64,000 nt of DNA from Donghicola eburneus (GCF_900115865.1 NZ_FOXY01000009.1:62001-126000), one strand, 5' to 3'. Positions 8,222 through 17,492 are shown, numbered from the stretch's first letter. The notes: generated by a model from the letters alone, not told the origin. Numbers and translations are program-made.

Positions 8222-11200
8222 TCACACTTGGGACGGTTCAGCTTGCTCCGGTTCAGGGCTGCCAAGCCGTTTGTGAGTGCCTGTAAGCTTCATGACGAAG
8301 ACAAAGAACACGGGCGCAAAGATCACGCCTAACACGGTGGCCGAGATCATTCCGCCAACCACATTGATGCCGATCGCGTTTTGGCTCGCGGCCGAGGGAC
8401 CGGTGGCGATCGCCATAGGGATAACCCCCATGGTGAACGCCAGCGAAGTCATCAGGATCGGACGGAACCGCAAGCGGCAAGCCTCGACGGTGGCGTCGAT
8501 CAGGTTGTAGCCCTCGGTGATCAAGTCCTTTGCGACCTCGACGATCAGGATGGCGTTCTTGGCAGATAGACCGACGATAGTGATCAGACCCACGGTGAAG
8601 AAAACATCGTTGGACAGTCCAGTCAGCGTCACCGCCGCCACTGCCCCGATTGCTCCCATCGGCACGATCAACATCACTGACAGCGGAATTGACCAGCTGC
8701 CGTATAGGCCCGCAAGACAGAGGAAGACAAAGAGCACCGACAGGCCGATCAGTATCGGTGCTTGGCTGCCACTTTCGATCTCTTGCAGCGACTGCCCAGT
8801 CCATTGGTAGCCAAAGCCCGGCGGTAGGTCTTCGGCAATACGCTGCATTTCGGCCAAAGCCTCGCCCGAGGAATAACCCGGCGCGGCTTCGCCGTTGATG
8901 CGGATCGACGGGTATCCGTTGTAACCGACGATCTGGGACGGGCCGAACCCCCATTCAGCGGTGGCAAAGGAGGACAGCGGCACCATTCCGCCCTGTACGT
9001 TGCGAACGTTGAGCTTTAGCACCTCTTCGATGTTGCTGCGTGCCTCGGCCTCGGCCTGAACGATCACGCTCTGCATCTTGCCATTGTTCGGGAAGTCGTT
9101 GACGTAACCTGATCCCAGTGCAACCGAAATGGTTCGGTTGATTTCACCAAAGGTGACGCCAAAGGCATTCGCCTTTTCTCGATCTACGTCGAGACGCAGC
9201 TGCGGCCCCGGTTGAAGCCCTTCGATATACATTTGACCAAGGATCGGGCTTTCCGCGCCCGCGCCCATGATCCGCCCCGCTGCCTGTTGCAGCGCCGCGT
9301 TGCCCAGATTGGCGCGGTCCTGAAGCCGGAAGCTGAAGCCAGAACCCGTGCCGAGTCCTTGGATCGGGGGCGGAGAAATGGCGAAGGCAAAGGTGTCGCG
9401 GATCGAGAAGAGCATGCCTGACAACCGCCCCGCCAAAGAAGCGGCACTCAGTTCCGGACTTTCCCGCTCGGCCCAATCCTCCAGCGTGACAAAGCTGACA
9501 GCAGAATTCGGACCCTGACCAGAGAACGAGAAACCTTGGATCGTCACCACGTCGGCCACACCTTCGGTCCCCAAAGCAAAGGCTTCGGCCTGTTTGGTGA
9601 CTTCGCGCATCCGAAAGGATGTCGCCTCGGGCGGAGACTGCATTGAGGCGATCAGGTAACCTTGGTCCTCTTGCGGCAAGAAAGCCGCGGGGATCTGCAC
9701 ATACACATATCCAAGCCCCGCAACCAGCGCGGCATAGATCACCATCATCCGCCCAGAGCGGCGCACCATGCTACGGACGCCTCCGGCGTATCCCTTTGAA
9801 GCGCGGTCAAAGTTGCGGTTGAACCATCCCGCCGGTCCCTTGCGGGCATGGCCGTGGCCCTTGGGGATCGGCTTCAAAAATGTCGCGCAGAGCGCCGGAG
9901 TCAGCGAGAGCGCGAGGAATGCCGAGAAGAAAATCGACACCACCATGGTCAGCGAGAACTGCTGATAGATGATGCCAACCGAGCCGGGAAAGAAGGCCAG
10001 CGGGATGAAAACCGCCATCAGTGCCAGCGTGATCCCGACGATGGCGCCAGAAATCTGGCCCATAGCTTTCTTCGACGCGTCGCGGGGCGATAAGCCCTCT
10101 TCGGACATGATACGCTCGACGTTCTCGACCACAACAATGGCGTCGTCGACGAGAATACCAATGGCCAAAATCATCGCGAACATGGTCAGCACGTTGATCG
10201 AGAATCCCGCCCCCAGCATCACCCCCAATGTACCCGCCAGTGCGATTGGAACCACCAACATCGGAATAAGGGTGTAGCGCAAGTTCTGTAAGAAGATCAG
10301 CATTACCACAAAGACCAGAGCCACCGCTTCGAGCAGGGTGTGCACAACCTTTTCGATGGAGGCCGACACAAAGGGCGTGGTGTCATAGGGAATGGACGCT
10401 TCGACCCCCGCAGGGAAACCCGCCGACAGCTCGTCCAACAAGGTTCGAACCCCTTCGGCCGTCTCGAGCGCATTGCCAGCGGGCGACAGTTGAATGCCGA
10501 TCTGTGCGGCTTCTTCGCCGTTCAAATAGGCTTTGAAGGAGTAGAACTCGGCGTCCATCTCGATGCGCGCCACGTCAGAAAGACGCACGATAGAGCCATC
10601 TTCGCCAGCGCGCAGGACGATCTGACCAAACTCTGCAGGGGTGCGCAATTGGCCAGTGACCAGAAGCGTCGCTTGGGTTTGCTGGCCCTCGGGCGCGGGA
10701 TCGACACCGATGGCACCTGCCGCAACCTGCGCGTTTTGCTCGGAAATCGCCGCCGTGATGTCAGTGACAGACAGATCTAGGCCCACAAGCTTGGCTGGAT
10801 CGATCCAAACCCGCATCGCCCGCTCCGCAGAAAAGAGCTGCGCTTTGCCGACACCATCGACCCGTCGGATCTCATTCAAGACAAAACGTGTTGCGTAATC
10901 CGCGAGCCCGACGGAGTCATATCCCGACCCCGGAGCTGCAGCGAGCGAGACGAACATCAGGTAGCTGCTGCCCGCCTCTTCGACCAGAAGCCCTTGTTGT
11001 TGCACCTGAGCGGGCAGGGCAGACTCCACGCGGCGCAATCTGTTTTGCGTGTCCACGACGGCCTGTGAAATACTGCTGCCAGACGCAAAGGTGACAGTGA
11101 TCGTCACCGCGCCCGTCGCCTCTGACGTGGATTCAAAGTAGAGCAGGTTCGGAATGCCATTCAGCTCTTCTTCGATGGGTCGTGTAACCTGTTGATAGAG

Positions 11201-11368
11201 GTCCTCGGGCGAGGCTCCGGCAAAACGGGTTGAAATGGTGACCTGCGGCGGCGCGACATCAGGATATTGCGCAACGGGTAGCGACGGCAGGGACAGCACC
11301 CCAGCCAGCGAAATGAAGATTGCGATCACCCAAGCCAAAACTGGGTTGTCGATAAAGAAACGTGCCAT
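8222..11368 (-). CDS. RND efflux transporter, HAE1 family (AcrB/MexB-like)
   Basis: 1048 residues, the usual size for an AcrB-type inner-membrane pump. Begins MARFFIDNPVLAWVIAIF as in AcrB homologues. The proton-relay aspartates are present as D408 and D409 in GILVDDAIVVVENVE, and the later relay lysine is in SAKNAILIVEVAK. Uses the proton gradient to expel hydrophobic drugs, detergents or solvents through a periplasmic adaptor and outer-membrane channel. It is co-oriented with the adaptor gene 10 bp upstream. No TolC-like channel gene or TetR repressor is nearby, so the outer-membrane partner is encoded elsewhere. Confidence 0.96.
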   Translation of the reverse strand: MARFFIDNPVLAWVIAIFISLAGVLSLPSLPVAQYPDVAPPQVTISTRFAGASPEDLYQQVTRPIEEELNGIPNLLYFESTSEATGAVTITVTFASGSSISQAVVDTQNRLRRVESALPAQVQQQGLLVEEAGSSYLMFVSLAAAPGSGYDSVGLADYATRFVLNEIRRVDGVGKAQLFSAERAMRVWIDPAKLVGLDLSVTDITAAISEQNAQVAAGAIGVDPAPEGQQTQATLLVTGQLRTPAEFGQIVLRAGEDGSIVRLSDVARIEMDAEFYSFKAYLNGEEAAQIGIQLSPAGNALETAEGVRTLLDELSAGFPAGVEASIPYDTTPFVSASIEKVVHTLLEAVALVFVVMLIFLQNLRYTLIPMLVVPIALAGTLGVMLGAGFSINVLTMFAMILAIGILVDDAIVVVENVERIMSEEGLSPRDASKKAMGQISGAIVGITLALMAVFIPLAFFPGSVGIIYQQFSLTMVVSIFFSAFLALSLTPALCATFLKPIPKGHGHARKGPAGWFNRNFDRASKGYAGGVRSMVRRSGRMMVIYAALVAGLGYVYVQIPAAFLPQEDQGYLIASMQSPPEATSFRMREVTKQAEAFALGTEGVADVVTIQGFSFSGQGPNSAVSFVTLEDWAERESPELSAASLAGRLSGMLFSIRDTFAFAISPPPIQGLGTGSGFSFRLQDRANLGNAALQQAAGRIMGAGAESPILGQMYIEGLQPGPQLRLDVDREKANAFGVTFGEINRTISVALGSGYVNDFPNNGKMQSVIVQAEAEARSNIEEVLKLNVRNVQGGMVPLSSFATAEWGFGPSQIVGYNGYPSIRINGEAAPGYSSGEALAEMQRIAEDLPPGFGYQWTGQSLQEIESGSQAPILIGLSVLFVFLCLAGLYGSWSIPLSVMLIVPMGAIGAVAAVTLTGLSNDVFFTVGLITIVGLSAKNAILIVEVAKDLITEGYNLIDATVEACRLRFRPILMTSLAFTMGVIPMAIATGPSAASQNAIGINVVGGMISATVLGVIFAPVFFVFVMKLTGTHKRLGSPEPEQAEPSQV

Positions 11369-11378
11369 CTATCGCGCC

Positions 11379-12578
11379 TCAGTTAGTCGGAGCGGGCGCG
11401 TCAATGGCGCGGGCACATGTTTCGGAAGGCGTGGTCTCATCGACGGCGGGATCGCTCCAGCACACTGGCGTCACCGGCGCACCAGATCCGATTTTCTGGA
11501 AGCCGTCGACAATGACGATGTCGCCCGGAGCTAAACCCTCTTCGATAATCAGGGTGTTGTCATCATTGGCTCGCCCCTCTGTAACGGGGCGCGGCGCGAC
11601 AGAGCCGTCCTGTACCAGCATCAGCTGCGCCTGCCCCGACGCATCGCGGCGCAACGCCTGCGCGGGCACGACCAGCGCGGCCTCTCGCACTGCCTGCGCG
11701 ACGCGCACACGAACATACATTCCGGGCAATAGAACGCCTTCCGGGTTCGGCACTTCGGCCCGTAAGGTCACCTGACCGCTAGACCGATCAACCGATGCCT
11801 CGGCAAAGAGCAGCTTTCCGGGATGAGGGTAGAGTGAACCATCATCGAGATACAGTTGCACCTCGGCAGCACCCGGAGCCAGTTCCGTGATCTCTCCAGC
11901 TTCCATCGCGCGACGCAAACGCAAGAGCTCCGAGACCGGCTGTTGCATGTCCGCATAAACCGTATCGAGTGCTTGGATCGTGGTCATGACCTCTCCTTGC
12001 GCGCTCACAAGTGCACCTTCTGTGGTCAGCGCGCGTCCGGTGCGACCGGCGATGGGGGCGCGTACGGCAGCATAGCCAAGGTTGATCTCAGCAGCACGCA
12101 ACTGGGCTTGGGCTTCGGCCAGCGCGGCGTTGGCCTGAAGCACGGCGGTCTCTGCGCTATCCAGATCGGCACGGCTTGCGACATTCCGCGAGCGCAGGGA
12201 TGCCAGCCGCGTCTCGGTCTGGCGGGCGTCAGCCAGCCCTGCCTCGGCCCGTGCAACGGTGGCACGCGCGGCATCGACAGCGACCTCGTAGGGCAGGGGA
12301 TCTAATTCATATAGAACATCCCCCGCCTCGACAGTGCTCCCTTGGGTAAAGACACGACGTTCGACGATTCCGCCGATGCGAGGCCGCACCTCAGCGACGC
12401 GTGTCGGGCTGATACGTCCGGGCAGCTCTTGGGCAACCTCGACGCGCTGCGGCTCGGCGATAACGACGCCGACAGAGGGCGGAGGATACCCCTGAGCACT
12501 GGCTGCAACAGGAAAGAGCGCCAGAAGCGACAAAAAAGGTAGAGCGGCGCGGCGTGCGCGCCGAGGGATCGGAAACAT
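11379..12578 (-). CDS. RND periplasmic adaptor (membrane fusion protein, AcrA-like)
   Basis: 399 residues with a signal sequence ending near AASAQG. The barrel-sandwich segments flank a long alpha-helical hairpin rich in Ala, Glu and Arg (about residues 95-165), followed by a beta-barrel segment and a C-terminal PVTEGR...GLAPGDIVIVDG typical of HlyD/AcrA adaptors. Start at 12578 is chosen for the signal peptide and a CCGGAG ribosome site; the open frame continues 22 codons upstream. Forms a tripartite pump with the adjacent RND protein. The C-terminus holds two extra cysteines (CWSDPAVDE, ETCARA) whose role is unclear. Confidence 0.94.
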   Translation of the reverse strand: MFPIPRRARRAALPFLSLLALFPVAASAQGYPPPSVGVVIAEPQRVEVAQELPGRISPTRVAEVRPRIGGIVERRVFTQGSTVEAGDVLYELDPLPYEVAVDAARATVARAEAGLADARQTETRLASLRSRNVASRADLDSAETAVLQANAALAEAQAQLRAAEINLGYAAVRAPIAGRTGRALTTEGALVSAQGEVMTTIQALDTVYADMQQPVSELLRLRRAMEAGEITELAPGAAEVQLYLDDGSLYPHPGKLLFAEASVDRSSGQVTLRAEVPNPEGVLLPGMYVRVRVAQAVREAALVVPAQALRRDASGQAQLMLVQDGSVAPRPVTEGRANDDNTLIIEEGLAPGDIVIVDGFQKIGSGAPVTPVCWSDPAVDETTPSETCARAIDAPAPTN

Positions 12579-12680
12579 AGTAAAACTCCGGAGGAGGGGC
12601 CGCCATTCGGCCCCCCGGGGGTCGAAGGGTGCCTGCGAGGCCATCGCTGGCGGGGAGGATTGTCAGAGAAGCAAAGGGCG

Positions 12681-13052
12681 TCAGCCGCCCAGACGAAAGC
12701 CAGTAGAGAGCCGGTCCGCGCGCCATATCATGGCAGTCAGTAGCGATAGCGACATCACGATCAGCGGGGGCACTGCGTGAGCAAATTCGCCATGCAACAA
12801 AACCGTCAACGCCGCAGCGCCCATGATTGCTGCGCCTAGCAGTCCACCAAGAAAGCGCGTGCGCCGCAGCAGTATGAGCAGTGCGGCCGACCATTCAAGC
12901 AGCCCAGTCACCAGATGAAAGCCCGCCGGATACCCCCAGCGCGCGTAATCGGCCAGTATCTCTGGCGAGGCAAAAACATTAAGCGTACCGCCAAGCAGAA
13001 AGAACGCAGCAAGCAGCCACGTGATCAACGCGCGCCAAGGAAGGGTTTTCAT
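12681..13052 (-). CDS. DoxX-like small membrane protein
   Basis: 123 residues with four hydrophobic segments and the layout of the DoxX-like family: GGTLNVFASPEILADYARWGYPAGFHLVTGLLE matches its first conserved block. The function of the family is poorly known; some members are linked to oxidative stress or thiol metabolism. It lies between sodB and the efflux genes on the same strand, which gives mild support for a stress-response role. About 100 bp separate it from the adaptor gene. Confidence 0.8.
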   Translation of the reverse strand: MKTLPWRALITWLLAAFFLLGGTLNVFASPEILADYARWGYPAGFHLVTGLLEWSAALLILLRRTRFLGGLLGAAIMGAAALTVLLHGEFAHAVPPLIVMSLSLLTAMIWRADRLSTGFRLGG

Positions 13053-13073
13053 AGGCGTCTCCTATTGCGCGGA

Positions 13074-13097
13074 GCTGGCCCCCGACATGGGGCCAGC
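13074..13097 (-). terminator. Hairpin after sodB
   Basis: Perfect 9-bp stem GCTGGCCCC/GGGGCCAGC with a 6-base loop, 10 bp beyond the sodB stop on the minus strand. No T-run follows, so it may attenuate rather than fully stop transcription into the DoxX-like gene. Confidence 0.5.
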
Positions 13098-13106
13098 CCA
13101 CCAACG

Positions 13107-13709
13107 TTAGGCCAGATTGGATTCAGCGAATTCGTAGTTCGCGAGGTTGTCGAGGAAGTTGCTCACATAGTCGGGCCGGCGGTTGCGGAAGTCGACGTAG
13201 TAGCTGTGCTCCCACACATCGAGGCCCAGAAGCGCAGTGCCTTCGCCGGTTGCCAAGGGGTTCACGCCATTCGCGGTCTTGGTCACGCCGAGGCTACCGT
13301 CTGCTTTTTGAATAAGCCAAGCCCAGCCGGAGCCAAACTGTGTGGTCGCAGCGGTTTTAAAAGCTGCCTTGAAATCATCGACCGATCCAAATGACTCGAC
13401 CAGCTTCGCCTCGAGTGCACTGGGGATGCCGCCACCGGTCGGGGACAGAGCATTCCAGAAATGGATGTGGTTCCAGTGCTGACCGGCTTGGTTGAAAACG
13501 CCTGCCAGCGCATCGTCCGCATAGCTCAGCGCAATGATCTCCTCGAGCGATTTGCCCTGCAATTCTGCATTCTTTTCCACAAAACCGTTCAGCGCGGTGA
13601 CATACGCCTGATGGTGCTTGTCGTGGTGCAATTCGAGCGTTTCTTGGCTCATTCCGCGCTCGGCGAGGGCGGCGTGAGAATAATTCAGCGCGGGAAGTTC
13701 AAAAGTCAT
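13107..13709 (-). CDS. sodB: Superoxide dismutase, Fe type
   Basis: 200 residues, full length. Metal ligands by alignment to E. coli SodB are H28 (LELHHDKHH), H81 (HWNHIHFW), D164 and H168 (LDVWEHSYY). Q77 in the NQAGQHWNH segment is the position that marks iron-type rather than manganese-type enzymes. Converts superoxide to oxygen and peroxide in the cytoplasm. Transcribed divergently from a regulator with an iron-sulfur-type cysteine cluster; the 88-bp gap holds one copy of a repeated dyad (the second copy lies in the regulator's first codons). This suggests redox or iron control. Confidence 0.96.
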   Translation of the reverse strand: MTFELPALNYSHAALAERGMSQETLELHHDKHHQAYVTALNGFVEKNAELQGKSLEEIIALSYADDALAGVFNQAGQHWNHIHFWNALSPTGGGIPSALEAKLVESFGSVDDFKAAFKTAATTQFGSGWAWLIQKADGSLGVTKTANGVNPLATGEGTALLGLDVWEHSYYVDFRNRRPDYVSNFLDNLANYEFAESNLA

Positions 13710-13764
13710 TCGAGGCTCCTATGGACGCGACGCTTGCGTGATGGCGCGCGCTTGGTTATTTAAA

Positions 13765-13816
13765 CAAGTAATGACTTTGAAAAACATCGAGGCGAATATG
13801 TCAAGCAATGACTTGG
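13765..13816. promoter_or_regulatory. Two copies of a CAAG-N6-ACTT dyad between sodB and the SufR-like gene
   Basis: CAAGTAATGACTTTG at 13765-13779 and CAAGCAATGACTTGG at 13802-13816 share CAAGYAATGACTT. Each is an imperfect dyad, with CAAG(T) pairing with (A)CTTG around AATG. The second copy lies inside the first codons of the regulator, so coding constraint may explain part of it. Candidate operator for the SufR-like protein. Confidence 0.4.
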
Positions 13817-14451
13817 AAAAAGAAACGTGGTCACCACGGGCTCCGTCCGAGCGGTTGCTGATGACGCTGAAAATGCAGGGCCCCCAAACCTCGGCAGAAA
13901 TAGGCCGGAGGCATCGCATTACCGGAGAGGCGGCGCGCCAGCAGTTGATGAAGCTGCACGAGGACGGGCTAGTGGAAGAAGAGCGCCGCAGTGCAGGACG
14001 GGGACGGCCCGCGACCTACTGGCACCTGACCGACAAGGCCCAAGCGCGCTTTCCCGACACCCACGCGGATTTGACCGTCGATATCCTGCGCAGTATCTCT
14101 GAAGTACTCGGCCCAGACGCCTTGGACCGTGTGATCAAAGAGCGAGAAGCAACCACGCTTGCGCGGTACCGACAGTCGCTGTCCGAATGCAGGACCACCC
14201 GAGAGCGATTAGAAAAACTCGCAGAGTTGCGTACCGCTGAAGGCTACATGGCAGAAGTTGTCGAAGAGGACGGCAACCTTCGCCTGATCGAGAACCACTG
14301 CCCGATCTGTGCTGCAGCCGCGTTCTGCCAAGGTTTCTGCCGCGCCGAGAAAGCCGTATTCCAAAGCGCGCTCGGGCCGGATGTTGAGATACAGCGTGAC
14401 GAACACATCGTTGGCGGCGGTCGCCGCTGCACCTATCTTGTACGCGAGTAG
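13798..14451 (+). CDS. SufR-like HTH regulator with C-terminal cysteine cluster
   Basis: 217 residues. The N-terminal winged-helix region (about residues 15-75: SERLLMTLKMQGPQTSAEIG, then ARQQLMKLHEDGLV) matches DeoR/ArsR-like regulators of the SufR group. The C-terminal ENHCPICAAAAFCQGFC segment with a final RRCTYL carries five cysteines, as in regulators that bind an Fe-S cluster. SufR proteins sense Fe-S status and repress suf genes; here the divergent target is sodB. Start at 13798 follows GAGG; in-frame ATGs at 13738 and 13771 are possible. Target and cluster binding are inferred. Confidence 0.8.
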   Translation: MSSNDLEKETWSPRAPSERLLMTLKMQGPQTSAEIGRRHRITGEAARQQLMKLHEDGLVEEERRSAGRGRPATYWHLTDKAQARFPDTHADLTVDILRSISEVLGPDALDRVIKEREATTLARYRQSLSECRTTRERLEKLAELRTAEGYMAEVVEEDGNLRLIENHCPICAAAAFCQGFCRAEKAVFQSALGPDVEIQRDEHIVGGGRRCTYLVRE

Positions 14452-14925
14452 CACACTTTTCCTCGTATCGATAACCTAGAAAGCCCCGACACCGGGACCC
14501 TGTCTCTCTACCATTGCCGCCATCCTTGGCGCGCAAGAATCCATGTTGCTTTCTGCCATTAGGTTAGGAGGGAGCATGCCTGAGTGCCGCCACGCATGTA
14601 CTCACCGGCCCTACGCTCAGTTCTCGCGCAAACAACTGCTGACGCGCTCGGCTTAATGCAGTGCGGCCGGCCTTCTCAGCATACTTGGGTCCTAGTGCAC
14701 ATATCGGACGATATGTCAGCGCAAGAGCTAGGTATTGGGCATGATATGGTCGTGCACATGGCCAAAGCTCCAAGAAAAACCTTCCCCATGAGCTGTCAGC
14801 GCCGAGACTGCCGAAAAATCGAGCATTGATTGTGTTTTACAATTATCTAGTTGTGAAACACAATCTTTTTGTTGCGCCGCATCCAATCCCGCCAAAAGAT
14901 GAATCTAAGACAACAGAGAGACACC
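14452..14925. other. Gene-free interval before the MarR gene, with two inverted repeats
   Basis: 474 bp without a convincing gene; short open frames here have no ribosome site and no recognisable sequence. It holds an 18-bp inverted repeat at 14699-14716 (ACATATCG, 2-base spacer, CGATATGT) and an AT-rich dyad at 14828-14865 next to the MarR start. Confidence 0.6.
14828..14865. promoter_or_regulatory. AT-rich 38-bp dyad upstream of the MarR gene
   Basis: Perfect 10-bp arms GATTGTGTTT and AAACACAATC enclose a second dyad, ACAA-N8-TTGT (14839-14854). MarR proteins bind AT-rich palindromes in their own promoters, and this one lies 60 bp before the MarR start. The TTTTT after the right arm would also fit a terminator, but no gene ends nearby upstream. 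Confidence 0.6.
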
Positions 14926-15429
14926 ATGACCAAACCACCAACCCCCTCAGAAAACGAGGCACAGCCCTTTACCGTCGCGGGCCTGCGCATGGACGTTCTG
15001 GAGGGCGCCTTCAGTTGGTACATCCGCGCAATTGATGCAGTCGTCTCTCGCGATCTGGATCAACGCACCGCTCATCTCGACGTAGCCAAAGGCAAGGGCA
15101 AGATTACAGCCTTGCTTTTGGTCGATGGGCATCCGGGAATCCGCCCCTCTCAGATCGCAGAAGTCCTGATGCGCGACCGGCCCGCAACAGGCAGGATCAT
15201 CGACCACTTGGTCAAAGCCGGTGACATACGTCGCGAGAGCGATGCCGAGGATCAGCGCGCACAAGCCTTGTACATCACTGACAAAGGCAGCGCTTTGGCC
15301 CAAGAGGTCCGCGACATCATCCGCGAGCAACAGGATGATTTCTTTGACTTTATTCCCCCCGAGGATCGCGATGAATTTATGCGGATGCTTCAGAGGGCGT
15401 ATATCAACATGAGGAACAAACTGAAATGA
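14926..15429 (+). CDS. MarR family transcriptional regulator
   Basis: 167 residues with the MarR winged-helix layout: an N-terminal dimer helix (FSWYIRAIDAVVSRDLD), the recognition region GIRPSQIAEVLMRDRPATGRIIDHLVKAGDI, the wing with RRESDAEDQRAQALYITDKG, and a C-terminal dimer helix. Likely senses a small ligand related to the downstream catabolic genes and binds the dyad at 14828-14865. Start at 14926 chosen by homology; 14899 is an alternative. Its TGA overlaps the ATG of the SDR gene, so it is the first gene of the following operon. Confidence 0.9.
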   Translation: MTKPPTPSENEAQPFTVAGLRMDVLEGAFSWYIRAIDAVVSRDLDQRTAHLDVAKGKGKITALLLVDGHPGIRPSQIAEVLMRDRPATGRIIDHLVKAGDIRRESDAEDQRAQALYITDKGSALAQEVRDIIREQQDDFFDFIPPEDRDEFMRMLQRAYINMRNKLK

Positions 15430-16127
15430 GCCGCAAGGTTGCCCTGATTTCCGGTGCCAGTCGCGGCATCGGCGCAGCGACAGCGCAGAGCCTATTCAAT
15501 GCAGGATGGGCCGTGTCTCTGGGGATGCGCCAACCGGTCATGCCGGGATGGGCTGAAACCGACACAGATCGCGTCCACTTGTTCCCTTATGATGCGACAG
15601 ACAAGAACGCAGCAGACAACTGGGCCAAGGCTGCATCAGGTCAGTTCGGCCAGATCGACGCGCTGATTGCGAGCGCCGGGATCATGATCCCCAAAACACC
15701 GGTCGAGATTAGCGACGCAGAAATGACCGAAATGCTCGAGATCAACGTTCACGCTCCGCGCCGTTTGGCAGCCGCGTGTTGGGAAGCGCTCGGCGCGTCG
15801 GGTCGCGGGCGCATTATTCTGCTGGCCTCTCTCTCCGGAAAACGGGTGAAATCTGCAATGGCCGGCTCTTACTCGATGTCGAAATTCGCTGTGGTCGGGT
15901 TGTCTCATGCCTTGCGCCAGGCGGGTTTTGATCAGGGCATCCGATGTACGGCTGTCTGTCCGGGATTTGTCGCGACCGATATGGCGGCGTCGATATCCGA
16001 CCGCGCCCCCAACACCATGACCCAGCCAGAGGATCTGGCCCGCGTCATGCACATGCTGATCGACCTGCCTAACGAGGCCAGCGTCGCCGAATTCGCCGTA
16101 AATTGCCAGTTGGAGGAGCGTTACTAA
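15426..16127 (+). CDS. Short-chain dehydrogenase/reductase
   Basis: 233 residues with the classical SDR features: SGASRGIG cofactor loop near residue 10, a SAG segment (IASAGIMI) near 85, the catalytic Ser (LLASLSGKR) and YSMSK active site near residue 153. Oxidises or reduces an alcohol/carbonyl with NAD(P). Start and stop overlap both neighbours (ATGA, TAATG), tying it to the MarR gene and the FAD oxidase. Substrate unknown; it may process the carbonyl product of the amine oxidases. Confidence 0.9.
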   Translation: MSRKVALISGASRGIGAATAQSLFNAGWAVSLGMRQPVMPGWAETDTDRVHLFPYDATDKNAADNWAKAASGQFGQIDALIASAGIMIPKTPVEISDAEMTEMLEINVHAPRRLAAACWEALGASGRGRIILLASLSGKRVKSAMAGSYSMSKFAVVGLSHALRQAGFDQGIRCTAVCPGFVATDMAASISDRAPNTMTQPEDLARVMHMLIDLPNEASVAEFAVNCQLEERY

Positions 16128-17458
16128 TGCCCGGCCCCTTTGTAGTACCTGTTCACGGCGATGTTGATCTGCCGAAAAAAGTCGACGTGGTTGTCATAGG
16201 CGGCGGCATCATTGGCTGCTCGACCGCGCTCGAATTGGCCGAAAAGGGCCTGAAAGTCGCCCTCTGCGAAAAAGGTGGCATCGGGCACGAACAGTCCAGC
16301 CGCAATTGGGGATGGGTCCGGATCACCCGCCGCGACCCACGCGAAATCGCCTTGATGGCCGAGGCACTGCGCATCTGGCCCACGCTTGCCGAGCGCACGG
16401 GTCGCGATTTGGGCTACAAACGATCCGGCATCGCCTTTGCCTGCGGCACGGCAAAAGATTATGCCGAGCATGAGCGCTGGCTCGAGTACCTCAAGGACTA
16501 CCAGTTCGACAGCAAAATGCTGTCCCGCGAAGAATTCGAAGCCATGACGCCGGGCTTCAACTTGCCCATCGAGGGCGCGCTCTACACCTCCGCCGACGGG
16601 CGGGCAGAGCCGCAAAAGGCCGCGCCTGCGATCGCCGAAGCCGCTCGTGATCGCGGAGCGCATGTTCTAACCGAATGCGCGGTACGCGGGATCGAGACCA
16701 AGGGCGGTGCGGTCTGCAGCGTGGTCACAGAACGCGGAGAGATCGAATGCGAACAGGTCGTTCTGGCGGGCGGGGCATGGTCCAGTCTGTTTGCACGAAA
16801 CACCGGCCTGCGCCTGCCGCAATTGAAAGTGAAAAACTCGGTCATCCGCACCAAGCCACTAGAGGGCGGACCCGAACACGCCATCTGGTACGACGGCTTC
16901 GCTGTCCGCAAACGTCAGGATGGCGGCTACACCATCGCGGATGGCTTTCGGAATATCGTCGATATCGTCCCTGACAATTTCCGTTACATGATGGACTTTT
17001 TGCCAGCTTTGGGCGCGCAGTGGAAAGCGCTCATGCTGCGCTTTGGCGGGCGCTTTTACGACGAGGCGCGGCTGCCAAACAAATGGTCCCTGAGCGAGGC
17101 CAGCCCCTTTGAATACAACCGCGTATTGGACCCCAAACCCGCGTTTTCATTACAGGACCAAGCGCTTGCCAACCTGCGAAAAGCGTTTCCCGTCTTCGAA
17201 AAAGCCGAGATCGCGCAGCGGTGGGCAGGGGCGATTGACGTGACGCCCGATGCGATACCTGTGATCTCTGGCGTCGATGACATTCCGGGCTTTTACATCG
17301 CAACCGGATTTTCAGGCCACGGCTTTGGTATCGGCCCCGCGGCTGGCCGCCTCATGTCTGATCTGGTGCGCGGCGTGACCCCCGTGGTCGACCCGACGGC
17401 CTTCCGCTTCTCCCGTTTCTCCGACGGCTCGAAGATCGAGATCATCAGCGGCTTTTGA
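16127..17458 (+). CDS. FAD-dependent amine/amino-acid oxidoreductase (DadA-like), copy A
   Basis: 443-residue D-amino-acid dehydrogenase/sarcosine-oxidase-like flavoprotein. FAD dinucleotide fold at residues ~16-45 (VVVIGGGIIGCSTALELAEKG), then the conserved SSRNWGWVRITRRDPRE, and a C-terminal GFSGHGFGIGPAAGRL loop over the flavin. Oxidises an amine or amino acid to an imine, releasing a carbonyl and ammonia. A close paralogue is encoded at 22480-23832 in the same operon (shared SSRNWGWVR, RAEPQ-AAPAIA, AQRWAG-IDV-PD-IPVIS). The start overlaps the stop of the SDR gene. Confidence 0.9.
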   Translation: MPGPFVVPVHGDVDLPKKVDVVVIGGGIIGCSTALELAEKGLKVALCEKGGIGHEQSSRNWGWVRITRRDPREIALMAEALRIWPTLAERTGRDLGYKRSGIAFACGTAKDYAEHERWLEYLKDYQFDSKMLSREEFEAMTPGFNLPIEGALYTSADGRAEPQKAAPAIAEAARDRGAHVLTECAVRGIETKGGAVCSVVTERGEIECEQVVLAGGAWSSLFARNTGLRLPQLKVKNSVIRTKPLEGGPEHAIWYDGFAVRKRQDGGYTIADGFRNIVDIVPDNFRYMMDFLPALGAQWKALMLRFGGRFYDEARLPNKWSLSEASPFEYNRVLDPKPAFSLQDQALANLRKAFPVFEKAEIAQRWAGAIDVTPDAIPVISGVDDIPGFYIATGFSGHGFGIGPAAGRLMSDLVRGVTPVVDPTAFRFSRFSDGSKIEIISGF

Positions 17459-17492
17459 CCCCTTTCGCGCGGCACTGGTGTGCCCGCGTCCC

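Noticed and set aside
14584-14829. 81-codon open frame in the gap before the MarR gene
   Set aside because: No ribosome site, atypical residue composition, and it runs into the operator-like dyad.
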